NCBI RefSeq assembly: GCF_041477585.1
Contig: NZ_JBGNYA010000001.1
Location: 930,001 to 994,000, forward strand
Source of the DNA: Halobellus sp. MBLA0158
GTDB taxonomy: Archaea > Halobacteriota > Halobacteria > Halobacteriales > Haloferacaceae
Length of the DNA stretch: 64,000 nt
Reading direction: 5' to 3'
The notes under the pieces are model-generated. The model was not told the origin of the DNA. It searched no databases and worked only from the letters and a program-made list of their open reading frames with translations. How positions within the stretch are numbered: the first letter of the stretch is position 1; each line of letters begins with the position of its first letter. Below, piece by piece: positions 58,069 through 64,000 of the stretch. Both the position numbers and the translations under genes were made by a program.

Positions 58069-58923
58069 GTGACAGATCCCACCGTTCGCCCCGCATCGGA
58101 CACGGGTCGGACCGACGGAGATCCGACCGAGGGCGCGATCGACCCCGACGCCCAACACGAGCGGATCTGTGAGTTCCTCCGGGACTACGTCGCCGACGCG
58201 TCGGCCGATGGCGTCGTCGTCAATCTGAGCGGCGGGCTCGACTCGACGGTCACCGCGGCGCTCGCGGCGGACGCGCTGGGGCCCGAGCGCGTCTACGGGC
58301 TGATCCTCCCGTGTAACAAGCTCGGCGCGCCCTCGGCCAGGGACGCGGAGGCGCTCGCCGAGGCGCTGGGCATCGACCACGACACGGTCCACCTCCAGCC
58401 GCTTTTCACCCAGTTCGGCGCGGTCGCCCCCGACCGCTTCGACGCCCACGACGACCCCGTCTCGGCCGGCAACGCCGTCGCCCGGCTCCGGATGGCGCTG
58501 GCGTACCTCGCGGCCAACGCGACGGGCCGGCTGGTCTGCGGGACGACGAACCGGAGCGAGCGGCTCCTCGGCTACTTCACGAAGCACGGCGACGGCGCGG
58601 CCGACCTCCTCCCGATCGGCCACCTCTACAAGACCGACGTGCGGGCGCTGGCCGAGATCCTCGACGTGCCCGAGTTCGTCGTCGACAAAGCGCCAAGCGC
58701 GGGCTTTCTCGCCGGCCAGGTCGACGCCGACGACCTCGGGGCGCCGTACGACGTCGTCGATCCGGTCCTGCGACTCGGCGTCGACGAGGGGTGCGACGCC
58801 GACACCGTCGCGCGACGGCTCGACGTCGACGAGGCGACCGTGACCGACCTGCTCGACCGACACGCCGCCACCGCACACAAGCGAGGCGCGCCCCCGACGC
58901 CGATCGATCCGCGCGGTGCCTGA
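58069..58923 (+). CDS. nadE: NAD synthetase (NadE)
   Basis: 284 residues from GTG. PP-loop VNLSGGLDSTVTAAL, then ARLRMALAYLAANATGRLVCGTTNRSERLLGYFTKHGDGAADLLPIGHLYKTDVRAL, the NAD synthetase signature. Uses ATP to convert deamido-NAD with ammonia (no glutaminase domain, so ammonia-dependent or aided elsewhere). Length normal for the short archaeal form. A 28-codon reading frame ends 3 bp before it. coaBC follows on the same strand after 77 bp with its own TATA-like box. Confidence 0.92.
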   Translation: MTDPTVRPASDTGRTDGDPTEGAIDPDAQHERICEFLRDYVADASADGVVVNLSGGLDSTVTAALAADALGPERVYGLILPCNKLGAPSARDAEALAEALGIDHDTVHLQPLFTQFGAVAPDRFDAHDDPVSAGNAVARLRMALAYLAANATGRLVCGTTNRSERLLGYFTKHGDGAADLLPIGHLYKTDVRALAEILDVPEFVVDKAPSAGFLAGQVDADDLGAPYDVVDPVLRLGVDEGCDADTVARRLDVDEATVTDLLDRHAATAHKRGAPPTPIDPRGA

Positions 58924-58970
58924 GGCGGACCGACACGCCGGTCCGGCGACGGCCGCCGAAGAGCGGGGAG

Positions 58971-58977
58971 TTTTATT
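58971..58977 (+). promoter_or_regulatory. TATA-like box of coaBC
   Basis: TTTTATT 24-30 bases before the ATG at 59001, so coaBC can be read separately from nadE as a leaderless mRNA. Confidence 0.5.
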
Positions 58978-59000
58978 CGCCGCCCCCGAATCGGGGAGCG

Positions 59001-60227
59001 ATGCTGGAGGGTGTCAACGTCGCGCTCGGCGTCTCGGGGAGCATCGCCGCCGTGAAGGTGGTCGAACTCGCCCACGAACTGCGGCGGCAGGGGGCGTCGG
59101 TCCGCGGCGTGATGACCGAGAGCGCGCGGGGCATCGTCCACCCCTGGGCGGTCGAGTTCGCGACCGACAACGACGTCGTGACCGAGATCACGGGCCGGGT
59201 CGAACACGTCGAGCTCTGCGGCCGCGACGGCTGGGCCGACGTGTTGCTGATCGCGCCCGCGACGGCCAACACCGTCGGCAAGATCGCCGGCGCCGTCGAC
59301 GACACGCCGGTGACGACCTGTGCGACCACCGCGCTGGGCGCGGACGTGCCCGTCGTGATCGCGCCCGCGATGCACGAGCCGATGTACGACCACCCCGGCG
59401 TGCTCGACGCGATCGACCGCGTGGCGTCCTGGGACGTCGACTTCGTCGACCCGCGGATCGAAGAGGGGAAGGCGAAGATCGCGACCGAGGCGGCGATCGT
59501 CACCGCGACCGCCCGCGCGACCGCCGAGCAGTCCCTCGCCGGCCGCCACGTCGTCGTGACCTCGGGCGCGACCGCCGAGGCGATCGACCCCGTGCGGATT
59601 CTCACGAACCGCGCGTCGGGCAAGACGGGCCGCGCGGTCGCGCGCGCCTGTCACGTCCGCGGCGCCGACGTCACGCTCGTCCACCCCGACGGCGACGTCC
59701 ACTACGCCGACGCCGTGACGGTCGAGTCCGCCGCTGAGATGCGCGACGCCGTCCTCGACTCCGTCGACGCCGACACCGACGCCGTCGTCTCCGCGGCCGC
59801 GATCTCGGATTACACCGTCGACCGGGCCGACGAGAAGCTCCGCTCGGGCGAAGAGCGGACGCTGGAACTCCGCCCGACGCCGAAGCTTCTGGACGACGTC
59901 CGCGAGGCCCACCCGGACCTGCCGATCGTCGGGTTCAAGGCCGAGACGTCGGGCGACGACGCGGAGATGACCGAGGCGGCGCGGGGGATCCTCGACCGCG
60001 TCGGCCTCGCCTTTGTCGTCGCCAACGACGCCTCCGTGATGGGCGACGACGAGACGCGGACGCTGTTCGTCGACGGCGACGACGCGGTCGAGTTCTCGGG
60101 GACGAAGACCGAACTCGGCGGCGCGATCGCCGATCGAATTGCCACGGTCGTCTCCGAATCCGATCCGGACTCCGCGTCCGCGTCCGATTCCGACGCCGAT
60201 TCCGATTCTGCGCCGGCTCCCGAGTGA
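59001..60227 (+). CDS. coaBC: Bifunctional phosphopantothenoylcysteine decarboxylase/ligase CoaBC
   Basis: 408 residues. N-terminal flavin decarboxylase (CoaC, about 1-185) with LGVSGSIAAVKVVELA and APAMHEPMYDHPGV; C-terminal ligase (CoaB, about 190-385) with TSGATAEAIDPVRILTNRASGKTGRAVA, AAAISDYTVDRADEKL and FVVANDASVMG. Joins cysteine to phosphopantothenate and decarboxylates it, in coenzyme A synthesis. The last 25 residues are a Ser/Asp low-complexity tail (SESDPDSASASDSDADSD) encoded by a repetitive stretch, unusual for the family. Confidence 0.92.
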   Translation: MLEGVNVALGVSGSIAAVKVVELAHELRRQGASVRGVMTESARGIVHPWAVEFATDNDVVTEITGRVEHVELCGRDGWADVLLIAPATANTVGKIAGAVDDTPVTTCATTALGADVPVVIAPAMHEPMYDHPGVLDAIDRVASWDVDFVDPRIEEGKAKIATEAAIVTATARATAEQSLAGRHVVVTSGATAEAIDPVRILTNRASGKTGRAVARACHVRGADVTLVHPDGDVHYADAVTVESAAEMRDAVLDSVDADTDAVVSAAAISDYTVDRADEKLRSGEERTLELRPTPKLLDDVREAHPDLPIVGFKAETSGDDAEMTEAARGILDRVGLAFVVANDASVMGDDETRTLFVDGDDAVEFSGTKTELGGAIADRIATVVSESDPDSASASDSDADSDSAPAPE

Positions 60228-60228
60228 C

Positions 60229-60504
60229 TCACGCCGACCGGCGCGCGGCGGCGGTGGCGTCGGCGACGACCTTGTAGACGAGGCCGACGACGCCGCCGAG
60301 GACGGTCACGAAGCCCGCGAGCAGGAGCCCCACCGCGACCACCCGTCCGAGGACGCCGGCGCCCCCGCCGCGGACCGCCCAGTTCGCGCCCGCCCAGCCG
60401 CCGGCGAGGAGGGCGAGATACCCGACTCCCACGACGAGATACAGCAGTATCATCTCCCGGCCGAGCGCGTACCCGAGCGCCTCGCGTGGACTGACAGTCG
60501 CCAT
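60229..60504 (-). CDS. Small two-helix membrane protein
   Basis: 91 residues. Two Gly/Ala/Val-rich helices (about 22-42 and 54-78), short charged ends (MATVSPREALGYALGRE, VADATAAARRSA). No motif known. It lies between coaBC (convergent, stop 1 bp away) and the antiporter gene (same strand, 39 bp downstream of this gene). Haloarchaea often carry such small proteins of unknown role. Confidence 0.65.
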   Translation of the reverse strand: MATVSPREALGYALGREMILLYLVVGVGYLALLAGGWAGANWAVRGGGAGVLGRVVAVGLLLAGFVTVLGGVVGLVYKVVADATAAARRSA

Positions 60505-60543
60505 ACGTCCCCGACGGCGGCCCGGATCAAAAAGCCGGGCCGA

Positions 60544-62355
60544 CTACAGCAGGCCGACGAGCGTCGCGGTCAGCACCGCGGCCACGAGCAGCACGCTCGT
60601 CGCGATCGTCGCCCGGAGGCTCCCCTCGTGGAGCGACTCGCTGTCGCGGCCGATCACGGCGACGGCCGGCCCGCGGATCGTCCCGTAGGGGTCGGACGCG
60701 GCGGCGAGCGCGGCGTTCGTGGCCGCGACGACCGCGCGGTCGACGGCGGCGAACAGGCCCGTGGTCCCGCGGACGAGGCCGCGCATCCCGTAGAAGGTCG
60801 CGGGCTCGATCACGACGTCGACGTCGACGCCGTTGCCGATCTTCGAGAGCGGCTTCTTCAGGAGCGCGAAGCCGACGACGCCCAGGGCGGCGAGCAGGAA
60901 GCCCTCGCCGAGGTGGCTCAGCGTGAACGGGTGGGCGTCGGCGGTGCTGCCGGGCAGCAGCAGGAACAGCGCGTCGGGGTAGAGCCCCAGGATCACACAG
61001 AGCGCGGCGACGCCGAGCATCGCGACGCGCTGGCCCGTCGCCGATTTCCTGAGCGTCCAGTTGCCCGTCCCCGACCGGAGGAAGGCGTAGTAGCCGAACT
61101 TGATGAAGGACATAAACGTCCCGACGCCCGCCGCGAGCAGGATGTAGAAGATCCCGTCGAGGTGCTCCTTGTGGGCGGCGGCGGTGATCATCCCCTTGCT
61201 CACGAAGCCGTTGAAGCCGGGGAAGCCGCTGATCGACAGCGCCGCGACGGTGAAGGCCAGCGCCGTCACAGGCAGCGCCCGGCCCAGACCGCCGAGGTAC
61301 TTCAGGCTCTGCTCGTCGGTCCGCGCGATGACGACGCCCGCGGTCATAAAGAGCAGCGCCTTGTAGAGGATGTGATTGAACACGTGGGCGAACGCGCCCG
61401 CGGTCGCCAGGGCCGTCCCGACGCCGACGCCGGCGACCATGTAGCCGACCTGCGACTGGATGTGGTACGACAGCAGGCGGCGCATATCGTTCTGGAGCAG
61501 GGCGTACATCACGCCCACGAGCGCCATCGCCGCGCCCATGTACGCGATCGCGAGGTTGCCGTCGGGGAACGCCCGCGCGAGGCCGTAGACGCCCGTCTTG
61601 GTCGTGTACACCGACAGGAAGACGCTGGCGGCGACGTGCGGGCGCGGGTAGGTGTCCGGCAGCCAGGTGTGCAGGCCGACGAAGCCGACGTTGACGCCGA
61701 TGCCGACCGCCGCCAGGACGGCCGGGATCCCGGCGCTCATCCCCGCGCTGGCGCTGAACAGGAACGAGCCGACCTCGACGTAGTGCCAGACGATCGCCGC
61801 CATCAGGAGGCTGCCGCCGAGGCCGTGGTAGACCGCGTACCGGAAGCCCGCGCGGACGGCCTCGCCGCCGTAGTCCCACACGAGCAGGGTGCTCGTGACG
61901 GCCATCAGCTCCCAGAAGAAGATCATCGTCAGCCAGTCGCCGGCGAAGACCGCGCCGACGCTGGTGCCGACGTAGCCCAGCGCGAACGCCGTCTGGCGGT
62001 TCGTCGCCTCCGACGAGTAGGAGTACAGCACCGCGGCCGCGCCGATCAGCCCGAAGATGACGCCCATCAGCCGCGAGAGCGTGTCGACGTTGAGCAGCAC
62101 CGCGTCGAACCCGAGGAACGAGACAGGGAGGTAGACTCCCGCCGGCACGAGCAGCGACCACAGCGAGACCCCTCCGGTCGCGATGACGCCGAGCGCGTGG
62201 CCGAGCCGCCGCGAGAGGAACGGCATCACGACCGCGACCGCGAGGATCACGAGCGCCGGCGGCAGGACTGTCGGCAGGTCGACCGTCGGGAGCGAGCCCG
62301 CCGGCTCCGACGCCAGGAGCGTCGCCGTCGCGGGCGCGGTGGCGAGTCCGCTCAT
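60544..62355 (-). CDS. Mrp-type Na+/H+ antiporter subunit MnhD-like
   Basis: 603 residues, about 14 helices, proton-conducting membrane subunit related to NuoL/M/N. Key blocks: FFWELMAVTSTLLVWDY (conserved Glu), GLHTWLPDTYPRPHVAASVFLSVYTTKTGVYGL (Lys), SYHIQSQVGYMVAG and HVFNHILYKALLFM (Lys). One of several MnhD/MnhA-like proteins in haloarchaeal Mrp operons, used for sodium export and pH control. Its ATG overlaps the upstream stop by 1 bp (minus strand). Confidence 0.87.
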   Translation of the reverse strand: MSGLATAPATATLLASEPAGSLPTVDLPTVLPPALVILAVAVVMPFLSRRLGHALGVIATGGVSLWSLLVPAGVYLPVSFLGFDAVLLNVDTLSRLMGVIFGLIGAAAVLYSYSSEATNRQTAFALGYVGTSVGAVFAGDWLTMIFFWELMAVTSTLLVWDYGGEAVRAGFRYAVYHGLGGSLLMAAIVWHYVEVGSFLFSASAGMSAGIPAVLAAVGIGVNVGFVGLHTWLPDTYPRPHVAASVFLSVYTTKTGVYGLARAFPDGNLAIAYMGAAMALVGVMYALLQNDMRRLLSYHIQSQVGYMVAGVGVGTALATAGAFAHVFNHILYKALLFMTAGVVIARTDEQSLKYLGGLGRALPVTALAFTVAALSISGFPGFNGFVSKGMITAAAHKEHLDGIFYILLAAGVGTFMSFIKFGYYAFLRSGTGNWTLRKSATGQRVAMLGVAALCVILGLYPDALFLLLPGSTADAHPFTLSHLGEGFLLAALGVVGFALLKKPLSKIGNGVDVDVVIEPATFYGMRGLVRGTTGLFAAVDRAVVAATNAALAAASDPYGTIRGPAVAVIGRDSESLHEGSLRATIATSVLLVAAVLTATLVGLL

Positions 62356-64000
62356 CAGAACGCCACCCCCGTTGCGTCCGCGACGACGCGCTGGATCAGC
62401 GCGAGGAACACCATCGCCTTCGGCGCGATGCCGAGCGCGATGGCGCCGGCCGCGACGACGGTGATCGGCCCGAGCATAAACCACGTGCTCTCCTCGCCGA
62501 AGCCGCGGCGCTCCCAGCCGGAGGCCGGCGGGCCGCCGTGGTCGACATGGTGGTCGTCGGCGCCGGCCTCCGTGATCGACATCTCCCCGCCCGCGGAGTC
62601 GTCGGCGCCGTCGCCGGCGCCGTCGCTCCCGTCGTCGCGGAGGTGATCGCTCGGGTACCGGTCGACGGCGTACTCGCCGTCTTCGACCCGCGCGTCGACC
62701 TCGACTCGGCCCTCGCTCTCGGAGGGCTCTACGTCGGGGTCGACCTCGGGCTCGATCCGCTCGGCGGTGTTGATCGGCACCTCGTCCTGCTCTGCTTCCG
62801 GATCGGTGAGGTCGCGTCCGTCGGCGGCCTCAACGTCGCCGTCGTCGACCTGTTCGTCCTCCTCGGGCCGTTCGCCGCCGTCCGTGCGGACGCGGCGCCC
62901 GCCCATCGGGAACTCCACGAGCGGCTTCGCGTCGCTGTCCTCCGGCGTCTGGAAGAACGCCTGGTAGACGATCGGCCAGAAGTAGCCGATGTTGAGCAGC
63001 CCCGAGGTGAGAAGCACCACGGCGAAGATCGCCGTCCCGTTGTCGAGGCTCCCGATCAGGAGGTACCACTTGCTCACGAAGCCCGCGACGAGCGGCAGGC
63101 CCGCCATCCCGACGCTCGCGACCGCGAAGGCCGCCATCGTCACGGGCATCCGCTTTCCGATCCCGGCCATCTCGCTGATGTCGTCGGTGTGGGTCTCGAC
63201 GTGGATCGCGCCCGCACAGAAGAACAGCGTGAGCTTCATGAAGGCGTGCGCGGGGATGTGGAGTAGCCCGCCGACGAGCGCCGCGGGCGACAGCAGGCCC
63301 AGCCCCAGGACGATATACGACAGTTGGCTGATCGTCGAGTACGCCAGCCGGCGCTTGAGGTTGTCCTGCCGGAGCGCGATCACGCTCGCGACGACGATCG
63401 TGATCGCCGCGACCGTCGCCAGCGGCAGGCCGACGCCGAGGTCCGAGACCGTCTGCGGGCCGAAGACGTCCAGCACCACCCGCGCGATGCCGAACACGCC
63501 GCTCTTGACGACCGCGACGGCGTGCAAGAGCCCGGAGACGGGCGTCGGCGCCACCATCGCGTCCGGGAGCCACGAGTGGACGGGGATGAGCGCCGCCTTC
63601 ACGCCGAAGCCGCCGGCCAAGAGTGCGAACGCCGCCCGCGCGAGGACGGGATCGGCGCTCGCGAGCTCGGCGATGCCGCCGGGCGTGAACGCCACCGTGC
63701 CGGTCGTCCAGAAGACCAACACGGTCCCGGCCAGCACCGCGACGCCGCCGCCGAAGGTGTAGGTGAGGTACTTCCGGCCCGCCTTCCGCGCCGTGTCGCT
63801 CTCGTCGTGGGCGACGAGCGGGTAGGTCGCGACCGTCAGGAGCTCGTAGAAGATGTACAGCGCGACGAGGTTCGACGCGAACGCGACGCCGAGCGCCGAG
63901 CCGACGCTCCCCGCGAACGCCGCGAAGTACCGCGTCTGGGAGTGCTCGTCGAGGCCGCGCATGTAGCCGATGCTGTAGAAGCTCGTGACGAGCCACAGCC
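62355..64000 (-). CDS. Mrp-type Na+/H+ antiporter subunit MnhD/A-like, 5' end beyond window
   Basis: At least 548 residues; the frame continues past 64000 (the visible part begins LWLVTSFYSIGYMRGLDEHSQ). Helices with YIFYELLTVATYPLVAHDE, HSWLPDAMVAPTPVSGLLHAVAVVKSGVFG and RLAYSTISQLSYIVLG mark a NuoL/MrpD family proton channel. Between two helices near the C-terminus sits a hydrophilic segment of about 140 residues (62500-62930), strongly acidic, with HHVDHGG near its end. Same operon as the gene at 60544. Confidence 0.88.
   Translation of the reverse strand, partial: LWLVTSFYSIGYMRGLDEHSQTRYFAAFAGSVGSALGVAFASNLVALYIFYELLTVATYPLVAHDESDTARKAGRKYLTYTFGGGVAVLAGTVLVFWTTGTVAFTPGGIAELASADPVLARAAFALLAGGFGVKAALIPVHSWLPDAMVAPTPVSGLLHAVAVVKSGVFGIARVVLDVFGPQTVSDLGVGLPLATVAAITIVVASVIALRQDNLKRRLAYSTISQLSYIVLGLGLLSPAALVGGLLHIPAHAFMKLTLFFCAGAIHVETHTDDISEMAGIGKRMPVTMAAFAVASVGMAGLPLVAGFVSKWYLLIGSLDNGTAIFAVVLLTSGLLNIGYFWPIVYQAFFQTPEDSDAKPLVEFPMGGRRVRTDGGERPEEDEQVDDGDVEAADGRDLTDPEAEQDEVPINTAERIEPEVDPDVEPSESEGRVEVDARVEDGEYAVDRYPSDHLRDDGSDGAGDGADDSAGGEMSITEAGADDHHVDHGGPPASGWERRGFGEESTWFMLGPITVVAAGAIALGIAPKAMVFLALIQRVVADATGVAF

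Noticed and set aside
60139-62646. An 835-residue plus-strand frame opposite coaBC end and the antiporter genes
   Set aside because: Composition is Arg/Glu/Asp/His repeats without motifs; the opposite strand encodes a clear multi-helix antiporter subunit.

Overview
The window is chromosomal DNA from a halophilic archaeon of the class Halobacteria, most likely Haloferacales-like, though the genus is a guess. The evidence is very high GC with acidic, Asp/Glu-rich proteins, many GTG starts with a TATA-like box about 25 bases upstream (leaderless transcripts), 1-16 bp gene overlaps, and archaeal markers: FtsZ2 with CdrS/CdrL, Rio2, KEOPS Pcc1, prefoldin beta, RpoP, RpoL, NcsA, a geranylgeranyl reductase-type flavoprotein and many families known only from haloarchaea. 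The content is mostly core genome. I found no CRISPR array, no complete insertion sequence and no intact provirus.

Layout. 1-2355: end of an operon of small single-TM pilin-like proteins. 2517-4277: membrane histidine kinase with a degraded ATPase domain. 4342-8661: DUF4129/DUF7269/DUF58/DUF7519 operon ending 3 bp from a convergent moxR. 8777-9047: tRNA-Ser(CGA) followed by a perfect 74-bp direct repeat that copies the tRNA 3' end. 9138-10306: small membrane proteins and a DoxX pair. 11142-12719: leuA. 12820-16762: DUF192, HNH-like, GMP synthase glutaminase and DUF2070 genes. 16809-18318: translation/transcription cluster (eL43, rpoP, pcc1, pfdB, DUF3194). 18448-25776: an eight-gene cobalamin operon read leftwards, from a HAD phosphatase to cbiA.

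25895-28049 is the cell-division locus cdrL - cdrS - ftsZ2, with repeated GTAAGAC/GTCTTAC elements around the cdrS promoter. 28181-37837 holds tRNA thiolation (ncsA), a methyltransferase, a secreted PGF-CTERM phosphoesterase-fold protein, endonuclease IV, a lipoate ligase-like protein, rio2, the reductase and a uracil-DNA glycosylase-like protein. 37838-38167 has no gene but contains several perfect hairpins and a terminator-like stem, a candidate non-coding RNA. 38168-46914 carries a J-domain membrane protein, a metallo-hydrolase, rpoL, hisF, purL, a PHP phosphoesterase coupled to an asparagine-synthase-like protein, and a NUDIX hydrolase.

47016-48617 is gatC-gatA. 48727-54052 has two complete Trk potassium-uptake pairs facing each other. 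54178-57672 holds an SRPBCC protein, a DUF7551 protein, a flavoprotein and a small HTH regulator. After a 396-bp AT-rich gap come nadE and coaBC (58069-60227), and the window ends inside an Mrp-type sodium/proton antiporter operon (60544 to the edge).

I see no clearly new multi-gene defence or metabolic system. The best leads are regulatory or structural: the cdrS operator cluster, the hairpin-rich gap at 37.9-38.1 kb, the tRNA-Ser repeat scar, the HAD gene heading the cobalamin operon, the PHP/asparagine-synthase-like pair, and the loss of expected residues in the histidine kinase and in ribosomal protein eL43.
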